This document shows positions 43,362 to 51,786 of a stretch of 64,000 bases of DNA, piece after piece; the stretch's first letter is position 1, and the number at the start of each line of letters is the position of its first letter. Below the pieces are notes generated by a model, which saw only the letters and a program-made list of their open reading frames with translations, was not told the DNA's origin and did not search any database. The DNA is from Palleronia sediminis (lineage in GTDB: Bacteria > Pseudomonadota > Alphaproteobacteria > Rhodobacterales > Rhodobacteraceae). The stretch spans positions 227,426 to 291,425 of the forward strand of contig NZ_SNAA01000002.1 of assembly GCF_004358695.1 (NCBI RefSeq). Reading direction: 5' to 3'. Position numbers and translations under genes: made by a program.

Positions 43362-44087
43362 TCAGCCCGCGACGGCGCGCAGCAGCCTTTGGCGGGCGGG
43401 CGGGATCGCGGCGATCTCGACCGCGGTAAAGACATGCAGCGTGCCCATCGCCGGGTCGATCACCGCGTGATCGCTGACCCAGCCCCCCATCGCGAGATAG
43501 GTCCTGAGCAGCGGCGGCATCGCGACCATCGCCCGGCGCGCCTCGGGCTCGACCCCGCCGCGCACGAGCGGCAGCGCGCCGGCCGCCCGCCGCTCGGGGC
43601 GCCAGTGCGCGGGGGCAAGGTGATGCGCGCCAAGCCAGTCCAGCGCCGGGCGGTGCGGCGCGGGGTCGGTGCCGGGAAACGAGGCGCAGCCGAACAGCAT
43701 CCCGATCCCCTCGCGATCCACGATCCGCGTCAGCGCGCCCCAGGCCACGCGCAGGATATCGGCATCGCCCCGTGCGGGATGGGCGCAGAACCGCCCCAGC
43801 TCGAGCATGGGCTGGCCGAACCCCTCGAGCCGGGCGAGCCCGTAGGACCGCGCGGCGAGGCTCCGGTCCAGCTCGGCCCCGCTGGCCAGGCGCAGCACGC
43901 GGAAGGTCGCGACCGGCGCGCCGTCGCGCGCATCCTCGACCAGCATGTGCCGGCAGATCGCGTCATGCGGCTCGGGCCCCGCCCGGTCGGCGCGAAAGAC
44001 CGCGCGCCGCAGCGCCATCGCGGCCGCGAGATCGGCGGGGCCGCGGGCCTCGCGCACGGCGAACCGCCCCCTCGTCAGGATCGACAT
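43362..44087 (-). CDS. olsB: L-ornithine N-alpha-acyltransferase (OlsB)
   Basis: The enzyme transfers a 3-hydroxyacyl group from acyl carrier protein to ornithine, the first step to ornithine lipids. The 241-aa GNAT-fold protein has FAVREARGPADLAAAMALRR at the start, the LELGRFCAHPARGDADILR block and FGCASFPGTDP, all typical of OlsB. The start at 44087 is supported by GGAGG a few bases upstream. OlsA, which adds the second acyl chain, is usually encoded next; here the next gene is the ABC-F ATPase. Confidence 0.8.
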   Translation of the reverse strand: MSILTRGRFAVREARGPADLAAAMALRRAVFRADRAGPEPHDAICRHMLVEDARDGAPVATFRVLRLASGAELDRSLAARSYGLARLEGFGQPMLELGRFCAHPARGDADILRVAWGALTRIVDREGIGMLFGCASFPGTDPAPHRPALDWLGAHHLAPAHWRPERRAAGALPLVRGGVEPEARRAMVAMPPLLRTYLAMGGWVSDHAVIDPAMGTLHVFTAVEIAAIPPARQRLLRAVAG

Positions 44088-44248
44088 GACGGCCACCTCC
44101 CTGCTGCGCGGCCCGCGGCGCACTCCCCGCCCCTTGGAGGATGCCCCGAAGCGCCTACCTATGCGATGGCAAAACGATATGCCGCCGCAGGTTCCCCGCC
44201 CCTCCCACGGGCCGGCCACCGGGACCGCGCCGGCGGGGAAAGGACAGC

Positions 44249-44641
44249 ATGGACAAGATCGAGAAAAGCGATGCCGAATGGCGGGCCCAGTTGAGCGACC
44301 TGGCCTACAAGGTCACGCGCCGCCATGGCACCGAGCGGGCGGGCACCCACGAGGATTTCCCCGACGGCCCCGGCACCTATGACTGCGTGTGCTGCGGGCT
44401 GCCGGTCTTCGACCAGGCGCACAAGTTCGACAGCGGCACCGGCTGGCCCTCGTTCTGGCAGCCCGTCAAGGACGAGAACGTGGGCGAAAGCGAGGATCGC
44501 AAGCTCTTCATGAAGCGCACCGAGGTGCATTGCGCCCGCTGCGACGCGCATCTGGGCCATGTCTTTCCCGACGGCCCCCGCCCCACGGGGCTGCGCTATT
44601 GCATCAACGGCGTGGCGCTCGACTTCACGCCCGAGGGCTGA
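44249..44641 (+). CDS. msrB: Peptide-methionine (R)-S-oxide reductase
   Basis: The enzyme repairs oxidised methionine (R-sulfoxide) in proteins using thioredoxin. The 130-aa protein has zinc ligand pairs at C46/C49 and C95/C98, the GTGWPSFWQP substrate loop and the catalytic cysteine C118 in LRYCINGVAL. There is no signal peptide, so it is cytoplasmic. The ATG at 44249 follows GGGGAAAGGAC. It is divergent from olsB across 161 bp and convergent with bamE. Confidence 0.95.
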   Translation: MDKIEKSDAEWRAQLSDLAYKVTRRHGTERAGTHEDFPDGPGTYDCVCCGLPVFDQAHKFDSGTGWPSFWQPVKDENVGESEDRKLFMKRTEVHCARCDAHLGHVFPDGPRPTGLRYCINGVALDFTPEG

Positions 44642-44642
44642 G

Positions 44643-44721
44643 GCGGGCGCGGGCGCCCGACCGGGTATGGGTACTTGGAAAAGAGAAGACGGGGGCGGTG
44701 CGCGACGGCGCCGCCCCCGTC
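44643..44721. terminator. Two-way terminator between msrB and bamE (copy 2 of 3)
   Basis: A short hairpin (GGGCGC/GCGCCC, 44645-44658) follows msrB. Arms GACGGGGGCGG and CCGCCCCCGTC (44688-44721) form a strong hairpin after bamE. The core between them (44669-44690) reads GTCTTCTCTTTTCCAAGTAC on the minus strand, giving bamE a classical hairpin plus T-rich terminator. Confidence 0.75.
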
Positions 44722-44724
44722 GCG

Positions 44725-45171
44725 TCAATTGACGAAATCGCCGAGCGCGAAGTTGCCCACATTGCCGAAGAGCTGGCGGAGGAACCCGATCTCCTGCACG
44801 CCGGTATCGGTGATGCGGCGCGAAAGCGGCACCACACGGCCCCGCTCCAGCCCAAAGCGCGAGACATTGCTGACCCGCCCCGCGGGATCGAACTGGATCG
44901 ACACGACCTGCCGGTCGATCTCGGCCTCGCGGCGGTAGCCGTATTGGCGGAACCGGCTTTGCACGTAGTACCAGCCGCTCTCGCTCAGGATGCCCGAGGC
45001 CGAGGGGCGCCCGATGGCCTGCCCGACCTCGGCCTTGGTGGTGACGCCGAGCTGCAGCTCGTTCAGCGCCTCGGGCGGCGGGACATAGCCGTGATTGCTG
45101 AAGATCGGTGCGCAGGCCGTGGCCGCCAGCAGGAAAACGGCGGCCAAAACGCCGCGCATGGTTGGTCTCAT
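44725..45171 (-). CDS. bamE: Outer membrane protein assembly lipoprotein BamE
   Basis: This accessory lipoprotein of the Bam complex supports beta-barrel insertion. The 148-aa precursor has the lipobox LAATAC with lipidated C20. The SmpA/OmlA fold follows: LQLGVTTKAEVGQAIGRPS, GWYYVQSRFRQYGYRREAEIDRQ and SIQFDPAGRVSN. An ATG four codons downstream is an alternative start. It is divergent from the DUF177 gene, the usual alphaproteobacterial pairing, and ends in a strong terminator. Confidence 0.88.
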   Translation of the reverse strand: MRPTMRGVLAAVFLLAATACAPIFSNHGYVPPPEALNELQLGVTTKAEVGQAIGRPSASGILSESGWYYVQSRFRQYGYRREAEIDRQVVSIQFDPAGRVSNVSRFGLERGRVVPLSRRITDTGVQEIGFLRQLFGNVGNFALGDFVN

Positions 45172-45269
45172 GTTCCGCCTGGCCCCTTGCCTGTCCCCGT
45201 TGCCGATCCCGGCCCCTGCGCCTAGGTGCTATATCGAAAGCCCCGCCGCGATCAAGTTTCGGAGACGCC

Positions 45270-45836
45270 ATGCCCCCGCGCGCCAGTTCCACCACGATCC
45301 GCCTCGACCGGCCCGACCGCCGGGAGCTGACCTTCGAACTCGTTCCCGGCCCCGAGGAACGCGCCGCGCTGGCCGAGGCGCTGGAGCTGTCGGCCCTGCG
45401 CAAGCTGCGCTTTGCCGGGCATCTCGCGCCCGAGGGCGCGCGCGACTGGGTGCTCGAGGCGACGCTGGGAGCGACGGTCGTGCAGCCCTGCGGCATCACG
45501 CTCGAGCCGGTGACGACGCGGATCGACGATCCCGTGACGCGCCGTTACGCGGCCGCGCAAACGCCGGACCGGCGCGGGGGCGAACAAGGGCCGGGGCCCG
45601 GCGCCGAGATCGAGATGCCCGACGACACCGACACCGAACCGCTGCCCGCCGCGCTCGACCTCGCCGGGCTCATGGCCGAGGCGCTGGCGCTGGCGGTGCC
45701 GGCCTTTCCGCGCGCTCCGGGGGCCGAGCTGGGCGAGATCCGCGCCACGGCGCCCGGCGCGGCGCCGATCGAGGACGCCGCGCTCAAACCCTTCGCGGGG
45801 CTGGCCAAGGCGCTCGGGGACGCCGGGGACGACTGA
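45270..45836 (+). CDS. DUF177/YceD-family protein
   Basis: The 188-aa protein has the DUF177 core: LRFAGHLAPEGARDWVLEATLGATVVQPCGITLEPV, here with one cysteine of the usual CxxC-type site. A Pro/Asp-rich insert and an acidic C-terminal part follow. YceD proteins are linked to 23S rRNA or ribosome maturation and normally stand directly before rpmF (ribosomal protein L32) and plsX. Here neither follows: 96 bp later a small lipoprotein gene begins. The ATG at 45270 has GGAGA upstream. Confidence 0.8.
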   Translation: MPPRASSTTIRLDRPDRRELTFELVPGPEERAALAEALELSALRKLRFAGHLAPEGARDWVLEATLGATVVQPCGITLEPVTTRIDDPVTRRYAAAQTPDRRGGEQGPGPGAEIEMPDDTDTEPLPAALDLAGLMAEALALAVPAFPRAPGAELGEIRATAPGAAPIEDAALKPFAGLAKALGDAGDD

Positions 45837-45932
45837 TTCCGGCCTTGCCAGGGGGGCGGGGCTCTCCTACCGTCGATGGCGAACCCGCCGGCATGCCTTG
45901 ACGCCGCCCGCATCATCCAACGGAACCCCGAC

Positions 45933-46235
45933 ATGACCAGAACCCTGCCCTTCGCCCTTGCCGCCACCCTCGCGCTGTCCGCCTGCGTCGGCACCGGAAC
46001 CCCGCAACCGACCCTGGGCCGCGTGGCCACGGGCGCTGGCATCGGCGCGGTCGCGGGCCAGGTCGTGGGCGGCGACACCCGCTCGGCCGCGACGGGCGCC
46101 TTCCTCGGCGGCATCGCGGCCGCCGCCACCGCGCCGCGCGCGCCCGCCTACGCCGGCGATCCCTGCGCCCAGATCGTCGACAACGCGGCCTATGCCGCCT
46201 GCCGCGAGGATGCCCGCCGCGCCGGCCGCATCTGA
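45933..46235 (+). CDS. Small glycine-zipper lipoprotein
   Basis: The 100-aa precursor has a lipobox LALSAC (lipidated C18). A glycine-zipper region follows, RVATGAGIGAVAGQVVGGDTRSAATGAFLGGIAAAA, made of GxxxG repeats. The tail holds a probable disulfide pair or triplet (PCAQIVDNAAYAACRED). Such proteins sit in the outer membrane or periplasm; the function is unknown. It occupies the place where rpmF would be expected after the DUF177 gene. Confidence 0.75.
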   Translation: MTRTLPFALAATLALSACVGTGTPQPTLGRVATGAGIGAVAGQVVGGDTRSAATGAFLGGIAAAATAPRAPAYAGDPCAQIVDNAAYAACREDARRAGRI

Positions 46236-46247
46236 TCGAACTTCTCC

Positions 46248-46322
46248 GGGGCGGCGCCGCCGAAAGGCTCCGCCCCTCGTCTTCTCTTTCGCAAATACCC
46301 ATGCCCGGCCGCGTGCCGGGCA
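46248..46322. terminator. Two-way terminator between the lipoprotein gene and znuA (copy 3 of 3)
   Basis: On the plus strand a GGGGCGG/CCGCCCC hairpin (46248-46276) is followed by the core TCTTCTCTTTCGCAAATA (46280-46297). A second hairpin TGCCCGGC/GCCGGGCA (46302-46322) follows. The first hairpin plus T-rich core serves the lipoprotein gene; the second can serve znuA on the other strand. Confidence 0.75.
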
Positions 46323-46343
46323 CAGGCCCCGCCCCCGGCGCGC

Positions 46344-47201
46344 CTATCCCCGCGCGCAGCTCTCGACCGCGTCCGCCAGCCCGTGAAAGACCGACAGGTA
46401 GCGCTCGGTCCCGGTCAGACCCGCCTCTCCCATGATCGGCGCAGTCACGACCGGCAGGTCCAGCGTTGCCGACAGGCGGCGGGCCTCTTCGGCCTCCTCT
46501 CCCGGTGCGGCGATCAGGCAATGCGTCCCGCCGTTCGCGATGAGCTCGCGCAGCGCGCTGAGGCCCGCGGCACCCGGCGCGTCGCCCTCGCCGTCCTGCA
46601 CCGCGGCCACCACCCCGAGCGCCAACGCCTCGCGCGCATGGCCCCAGGCGTCATGCACCGCGATGAGCGCCGCGTCATCGCCCGCCCCGGCGATCCGGTC
46701 GCGCGCTTGCGCCGCGGCCCCGGCGACCTCCGCGGCAGCCGCATCGGCCCGCGCGGCAAAGCCCTCGGCGGCATCGGGATCGAGCGCCCCGAGCGCCGCG
46801 GCCAGCCCGGCAAGCGCCGCTGCGCCATTGGCCGGATCGAGCCACAGATGCGGGTCGGTGCCGTCCCCGATCTGCACCGATACCCCGTCGATCGCCGCGA
46901 TCTCGACATAGCGCCCGTCGCCCAACGCCGCCGTCGCGCGGTCGAGCCATGGCGTCAGACCCGCGCCATTGGCGACCACCAGATCGGCCCCGGCCAGCGC
47001 CCGTGCCTGGCTGGGGCGCAGCGCCGCGTGATGGGGGTCGGCCGCCTCGGGCAAAAGCGCCGTCACCTCGTGGTCCGGCCCCGCCACCGCTTCGACAAGC
47101 GCGGCCGTCAGCGGCGTATCGGCAACGATGCTCAGCGGGGCGGCCAGCGCGGGCGCACCCGTCAGGGCGAGGATGGCGGCAAGGGTATGGCGCGGGATCA
47201 T
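46344..47201 (-). CDS. znuA: Zinc ABC transporter, periplasmic binding protein
   Basis: This cluster A-I metal-binding protein delivers zinc to ZnuBC. The 285-aa precursor has a signal peptide cleaved near residue 20 (GAPALA). Zinc-ligand candidates are in DPHHAALRPS, DPHLWLDP and AVHDAWGHA, and the last acidic ligand is further on. It lacks the long His-rich loop of E. coli ZnuA, leaving a short PEAADPHH in its place. It is divergent from zur-znuC-znuB with a Zur-type palindrome between. Confidence 0.93.
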   Translation of the reverse strand: MIPRHTLAAILALTGAPALAAPLSIVADTPLTAALVEAVAGPDHEVTALLPEAADPHHAALRPSQARALAGADLVVANGAGLTPWLDRATAALGDGRYVEIAAIDGVSVQIGDGTDPHLWLDPANGAAALAGLAAALGALDPDAAEGFAARADAAAAEVAGAAAQARDRIAGAGDDAALIAVHDAWGHAREALALGVVAAVQDGEGDAPGAAGLSALRELIANGGTHCLIAAPGEEAEEARRLSATLDLPVVTAPIMGEAGLTGTERYLSVFHGLADAVESCARG

Positions 47202-47277
47202 GGGCGAAGGCTCCGGTGTCGAGGGTGAAAGGCGGGAATCGGGTCGAATGGCAGGAACGGGTCTTGCCTAGGTGAAA

Positions 47278-47292
47278 TGTTATACTGTAACA
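47278..47292. promoter_or_regulatory. Probable Zur operator
   Basis: The palindrome TGTTATACTGTAACA has perfect 5-bp arms TGTTA and TAACA. It lies 8 bp before the zur start and 77 bp from the znuA start. It resembles alphaproteobacterial Zur boxes (TGTTATa-type half-sites), so zinc-bound Zur would repress both directions. Confidence 0.75.
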
Positions 47293-47299
47293 ACCCCGC

Positions 47300-47779
47300 A
47301 TGAGTTGTCAGAGCTTCACCCCCCACGATCACGCCGCCTGTCGCGCCGAGGCGCTCGAGGCCGCGCGGGCGCGCTGCGCCGCATCCGGGCTGCGCCTCAC
47401 CCCCGCACGCGAGCGGACGCTGGCGATCCTGCTCGATGCGCCGCGCGCGCTGGGGGCCTATGACATCCTCGGCCGGCTCGCCGCCGAGGGACATGGCGCG
47501 CAGCCTCCGGCGGTCTATCGCGCGCTCGACTTCCTGACCGCGCAGGGCTTTGCGCACCGGGTCGAAAAGCTCAACGCCTTCGTCGCCTGCGCGCGTCCGG
47601 GCGCCGCGCACCGGCCGTCCTTCCTGATCTGCCGCGGATGCGACGCCGTATCGGAACAGGCCGCGCCCGCGGCCCCGCCCGCGCTGGCCGCGGCCGCGCG
47701 GGCGGCGGGCTTTACCATCGAGGATACCGTTCTCGAGGCCACGGGCCTGTGCCCCGGCTGCATCGGAACCCGCGCGTGA
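47300..47779 (+). CDS. zur: Zinc uptake regulator Zur (Fur family)
   Basis: This zinc-sensing repressor controls the ZnuABC system. The 159-aa protein has the Fur-type winged helix (LRLTPARERTLAILLDA, YDILGRLAAEG, PAVYRALDFLTAQGFAHRVEKLNAFVAC). The metal sites include FLICRGCDAV and LCPGCIG. The start MSCQSFTPHDHAAC contains further possible ligands. Its stop overlaps the GTG start of znuC. The adjacent operator and transporter genes favour Zur over Fur or PerR. Confidence 0.92.
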   Translation: MSCQSFTPHDHAACRAEALEAARARCAASGLRLTPARERTLAILLDAPRALGAYDILGRLAAEGHGAQPPAVYRALDFLTAQGFAHRVEKLNAFVACARPGAAHRPSFLICRGCDAVSEQAAPAAPPALAAAARAAGFTIEDTVLEATGLCPGCIGTRA

Positions 47780-48543
47780 GAGAGGCGTCCACGCTCGTCA
47801 CGCTGGACCATGTGCGCGCCGCGCCCGGCGGGCGGCAGGTGCTGCACGATGTCAGCCTGGCCCTCGCCCCCGGAGAAATCGTCACCGTCGTCGGGCCCAA
47901 CGGCTCGGGCAAGACCACGCTGATGCGCCTGATCCTCGGCGCGGTCGCGCCGGCGGGCGGCAGCCTGCGCCGCAAGCCCGGCCTGCGCATCGGCTATGTC
48001 CCGCAAAGGCTGGCGCTGGACGCGGCCCTGCCGATGACGGTGGCGCGGTTCCTGTCGCTGCCGCGCCGCCATTGCGCATCCGCCCGCGCCGTCGCGCTGG
48101 CCGAGGCGGGGCTGCCCGCCGATATCGCCGCGCGCCCGCTTCAGGCCCTGTCTGGCGGGCAGTTGCAACGGGTGCTGCTGGCGCGCGCGCTGATGTCCGC
48201 GCCCGATTTGCTGATCCTCGACGAGCCGACCACCGGGCTCGACCAGCCCGGCGCCGCGGCCTTCTATCGCCGCATCGAGGCCCTGCGCGATGCGCGCGGC
48301 TGCGCGGTGCTGATGGTCAGCCACGATCTGCATGTCGTCATGGCCGCGTCGGACCGGGTGATCTGTCTCAACGGGCATGTCTGCTGCGAGGGGACGCCCG
48401 AAACCGTGGCCTCGGCGCCCGAATATCGCGCGCTTTTCGGCACCGGAACGCAGGGCGCGCTGGCGCTCTATCGGCACGAGCACGGGCATCGCCACGACCA
48501 CCCGCACCCCCTGCCGGACGCCCGCGACAGGGGGGCCGCGTGA
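47776..48543 (+). CDS. znuC: Zinc ABC transporter, ATP-binding protein
   Basis: This is the ATPase of the zinc importer. It begins at a GTG overlapping the zur stop (GTGA) and is 255 aa. Walker A GPNGSGKTT, signature LSGGQLQRVLLARAL, Walker B LLILDEPTTGLD and the switch His in MVSHDLHVV are all present. A His-rich tail (HEHGHRHDHPH) near the C-terminus may bind zinc. No ATG fits better. Confidence 0.93.
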   Translation: MREASTLVTLDHVRAAPGGRQVLHDVSLALAPGEIVTVVGPNGSGKTTLMRLILGAVAPAGGSLRRKPGLRIGYVPQRLALDAALPMTVARFLSLPRRHCASARAVALAEAGLPADIAARPLQALSGGQLQRVLLARALMSAPDLLILDEPTTGLDQPGAAAFYRRIEALRDARGCAVLMVSHDLHVVMAASDRVICLNGHVCCEGTPETVASAPEYRALFGTGTQGALALYRHEHGHRHDHPHPLPDARDRGAA

Positions 48544-49334
48544 CGCTCGATCCGTTCCTGTTGCGCGCGGGGCTCGCGGGCCTGGGCCTTGCGCTGGCCG
48601 CCGCACCGCTGGGCTGTTTCGTCGTGTGGCGGCGGATGGCCTATTTCGGCGACGCCACGGCGCATGGCGCGCTGATGGGCGTGGCGCTGGCGCTGGCATT
48701 GTCGCTGCCCGTCTGGGTCGGCGTCGTCGCGGTGTCGGGGCTGATGGGGCTGTCGCTTTTGCGACTGACCGCGCGGGGCGACAGCGCCGACGTGACGCTG
48801 GGGGTGCTGTCGCATGGCGCGCTGGCGCTGGGGCTCGTGGCTCTGAGCCTCGCACCCGGCCGCGCGATCAGCCTCGAGGCGCTTCTCTTCGGCGATATCC
48901 TGTCGGTGAACTGGCGCGACGTGGCGCTCATCTGGGCCGGTGGCGCGGTGGTCGCGGGGGTGGTGGCGTGGCGCTGGTCGGGGCTGCTGATCGCGACGCT
49001 CGACCCCGATCTCGCCCGCGCGGACGGCATCGCGCCCGACCGCGAGCAGGCGATCCTCGTCGCCGCGCTGGCCTTGACCGTGGCCTTCGGGCTCAAGGTG
49101 GTGGGCGCGCTGCTCATCGGGGCGATGCTGGTCATCCCGCCCGCCACGGCCCGGCCGCTCGCCCGCACGCCCGAGGCGATGGCCGCGCTGACGGGGGCGG
49201 CGGCCGCGGCGGCCGTAATCGCGGGGCTGGGCCTGTCGCTCTGGCGCGACTGGCCGGCGGGGCCGGCCATCGTCTGCGCCGCGCTGGGGCTGTTCGCGTT
49301 GTCGCGCCTCGCGGGGCTGCGCGCGGCCGCCTAG
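48540..49334 (+). CDS. znuB: Zinc ABC transporter, membrane permease
   Basis: This 264-aa ABC-3 family permease has seven or more hydrophobic spans, beginning with [25 protein letters not shown] and including [19 protein letters not shown], typical of metal permeases. It starts at a GTG overlapping the znuC stop (GTGA). The order zur-znuC-znuB with divergent znuA is common in Rhodobacteraceae. Its stop overlaps the convergent rlmE stop by four bases. Confidence 0.93.
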   Translation: MTLDPFLLRAGLAGLGLALAAAPLGCFVVWRRMAYFGDATAHGALMGVALALALSLPVWVGVVAVSGLMGLSLLRLTARGDSADVTLGVLSHGALALGLVALSLAPGRAISLEALLFGDILSVNWRDVALIWAGGAVVAGVVAWRWSGLLIATLDPDLARADGIAPDREQAILVAALALTVAFGLKVVGALLIGAMLVIPPATARPLARTPEAMAALTGAAAAAAVIAGLGLSLWRDWPAGPAIVCAALGLFALSRLAGLRAAA

Positions 49335-50032
49335 CCGCGGAATCCCGTCGCCACGACGAATTTCTCGGACGAGTCGGACCGGCTCGAGGGCGGCTTGACG
49401 TTCGCCACCTTGTCGAAGCGGCGCTTGAGCTCGGCCTGCAACTCGCCCTCGGCCCCGCCGGCCAGCACCTTGGCGACGAATGTGCCGCCCGGTGTCAGCA
49501 CGTCGAAGGCAAGCTGCGCGGCCGCCTCGCACAGCGCCACGATGCGCAGGTGGTCGGTCTGCTTGTGCCCCGAGGACGAGGCCGCCATGTCCGACATCAC
49601 CACGTCGGCCGGCCCGTCGAGCCAGGCCTCGATCTGCGCATCCGCGCCGTCGGACAGGAAATCGAGCTGGTGGATCTCGGCGCCCGCGATCGGCTCGACC
49701 TCCTGCAGGTCGATCCCCAGCACGCGGCCCTGCGGCTTGCCGCCCCGGTCGCCGCGCGCGTTGACCCGCGCCACTGCGATCTGGCACCAGCCCCCCGGCG
49801 CGCAGCCCAGATCGACCACCCGCGCCCCCGGCACGAGAAAGCCGAACCGGTCGTCGAGCTCGGCGATCTTGAATACCGCGCGCCCGCGATACCCTTCGGC
49901 CTTGGCGCGCGCGACGTAGGGATCGTTGAGCTGGCGTTGCAGCCACAGCGTCGAGCTCAGCCGCCGCCCGCGCGCCGACTTGACCTTGACCGTCAGGTCG
50001 CGCTGTCCGCGTCCGCTTGTCTTCTTTGCCAT
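49331..50032 (-). CDS. rlmE: 23S rRNA 2'-O-ribose methyltransferase RlmE (FtsJ)
   Basis: The enzyme methylates U2552 of 23S rRNA in the A-loop during 50S assembly. The 233-aa protein has the SAM-binding motif [13 protein letters not shown] near residue 70, the catalytic K-D-K set in [29 protein letters not shown] and FVAKVLAGG, and a basic N-terminus ([20 protein letters not shown]). Start taken at 50032. It follows the phosphatase gene by 52 bp on the same strand. Confidence 0.93.
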   Translation of the reverse strand: MAKKTSGRGQRDLTVKVKSARGRRLSSTLWLQRQLNDPYVARAKAEGYRGRAVFKIAELDDRFGFLVPGARVVDLGCAPGGWCQIAVARVNARGDRGGKPQGRVLGIDLQEVEPIAGAEIHQLDFLSDGADAQIEAWLDGPADVVMSDMAASSSGHKQTDHLRIVALCEAAAQLAFDVLTPGGTFVAKVLAGGAEGELQAELKRRFDKVANVKPPSSRSDSSEKFVVATGFRG

Positions 50033-50084
50033 TCGCGCCGTCCTTGCCACCTGCCCGCCAGATAGGCGCCATCGCGCCCCGGCG

Positions 50085-51206
50085 CTAGTAGCCGCCTTCC
50101 TCGAGGACGCCATCGGCCGACATCTGCGCGTAGAGCAACCCCTCGCGCAGGCCGCGATCGGCCACCGAAAGCCGGTCGGTGGGCCACACCCGCAGCAGCG
50201 CCTGCAGGATCGCGGCCCCCGACATGATGAGCGCGTGGCGGTCGCGCCCGATGCGCGGATCGGCCCGCCGCCCGTCCGGCCCCAGCGCGAGATATTCGCG
50301 GATCACCGCGTCGATCTGATCGGTCGTCATGCGCAGCCCGTCGACCCGGTTGCGGTCATAGCGGCGCAGGCCCAGATGGCTCGCCGCGACGGTCGTGATC
50401 GTGCCCGAGGTGCCGACGATCTGGAACCCGTCGCGTGCCTGCTCGCGCGCATAGGGCGCGAAACTGGCAAGATTTTCCTCGAAGAACCACGACATGAGCG
50501 CGAATCGTGCCGCATCGTTATGCACGTCGTCGAACTGCTCGCGCAGCGTGGCGACCCCCAGCGGCACGCTGATCCAATCCACCACCCGCGCCGCCGGAAA
50601 GGGCGAGCCGTCGGCGGGCTTGAACCCCGCATGCAGCCGCATGATCGCCCGCGCGCGGTCGTGGCGCGGCACGCGGGTGAGGTCGATCCACACAAGCTCG
50701 GTCGAGCCGCCGCCGATATCGACCACCAGCAATTGCTCGGTCCCCGCCGAGACCAGCGGCGCGCAGGAGATCACGGCGAGCCGCGCCTCTTCCTCGGGCT
50801 TGATGATCTCGACCTCGAGCCCGGTCTCGCGCCGGATCTGGCCGATGAACTCGCCGGCGTTCGACGCGCGGCGGCACGCCTCGGTGGCCACCAGCCGCAT
50901 CCTCTTGACGTCGCGTTTCTGCAGTTTCGAGCGGCAGATGCGCAGCGCGTGGATCGTCTTGCCCATCGCGATCCGGCTGAGCCGCCCGGTCGCCTCGAGC
51001 CCCTGCCCCAGCGAGACGGATTTCGAGAAACTGTCCACGACGTGGAACTGGTTGCCCTTGGGTTGGGCAATCAGCATGCGGCACGAATTCGTGCCCAGAT
51101 CCAGCGCGGCATAAAGCGCCGCCGGATCGTATCTGCGGGTGCCGGGCAGCTCGACCGGAACGGGAACCGGGAACGCGCCCGCACCACTCGGACGCCTGGG
51201 CGCCAT
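50085..51206 (-). CDS. Exopolyphosphatase / pppGpp phosphohydrolase (Ppx/GppA family)
   Basis: This ASKHA-fold phosphatase acts on polyphosphate or guanosine pentaphosphate. The 373-aa protein has the first phosphate loop [15 protein letters not shown] near residue 35 and the second, [13 protein letters not shown], about 130 residues later. It is shorter than E. coli Ppx, lacking the C-terminal HD-like part, as is usual in alphaproteobacteria. The ATG at 51206 has GGAGGG upstream. The exact substrate cannot be assigned. Confidence 0.87.
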   Translation of the reverse strand: MAPRRPSGAGAFPVPVPVELPGTRRYDPAALYAALDLGTNSCRMLIAQPKGNQFHVVDSFSKSVSLGQGLEATGRLSRIAMGKTIHALRICRSKLQKRDVKRMRLVATEACRRASNAGEFIGQIRRETGLEVEIIKPEEEARLAVISCAPLVSAGTEQLLVVDIGGGSTELVWIDLTRVPRHDRARAIMRLHAGFKPADGSPFPAARVVDWISVPLGVATLREQFDDVHNDAARFALMSWFFEENLASFAPYAREQARDGFQIVGTSGTITTVAASHLGLRRYDRNRVDGLRMTTDQIDAVIREYLALGPDGRRADPRIGRDRHALIMSGAAILQALLRVWPTDRLSVADRGLREGLLYAQMSADGVLEEGGY

Positions 51207-51457
51207 CGTCGCGCCCTCCTGTAACTTGTGGACAACAGTAGGGATTGCATGGCCTTGACGCAAGCGCCGAGACAGGTCTTCGCCGCGCGACGCAGCGGAA
51301 GCTCATGGTCATTATGAAGATTTCCCCGCCCCGCGACGGTGGGGTTCGACGGGGGCTTGGGCTAAGCAGGTCGCGCCCGGCGGGCCGAGTGTCGCGATTG
51401 TGCGCCCCGGATCGCCGCGCGGCGCGTAGGACAACAGCGTGAAAGGCCGGGAGGAAC

Positions 51458-51754
51458 ATGGCGGACGTCACCATCGTTTACTGGCGCGACATTCCCGCGC
51501 AGGTCATCGTCGGCAAGGGCCGGCGCGCCGCCAAGCGCGCCCTGCCCGAGCGGTTCGAACAGGCCATCGACCGCGCCGCGATGAAATCGGGCGCACGCGG
51601 GGATGCCGACTATCTTGCCGAATGGCGCAGGGCCGAGCCCTATTCTGTCGACGGCAGCGATGACGAGGTCGCGGCGGCCGAGGCCGCGCGGCTCGATGGT
51701 GAATACGATACCGCCCGCCTCAAGGCCCTGATCGAGAATGGCGGCCGGGCGTGA
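51458..51754 (+). CDS. 'Virulence factor' family small protein, one-carbon operon
   Basis: The 98-aa protein begins MADVTIVYWRDIPAQVIVGKGRRAAKR and matches the small family called 'virulence factor' in databases; the name carries no mechanistic meaning. No signal peptide or membrane span. It is the first gene of the metF operon, with a GGGAGGAAC ribosome site and 32 bp before metF. A role next to methylene-tetrahydrofolate reductase and corrinoid chemistry is inferred only from position. Confidence 0.65.
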   Translation: MADVTIVYWRDIPAQVIVGKGRRAAKRALPERFEQAIDRAAMKSGARGDADYLAEWRRAEPYSVDGSDDEVAAAEAARLDGEYDTARLKALIENGGRA

Positions 51755-51786
51755 GCCCGCCGCGCCCGTTCACGCTGGAGGCGCTG

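Noticed and set aside
51335-51385. GGGGTTCGACGGGGGC stretch reminiscent of a tmRNA or tRNA T-loop
   Set aside because: No acceptor stem, no CCA end and no tag-peptide frame could be found around it.
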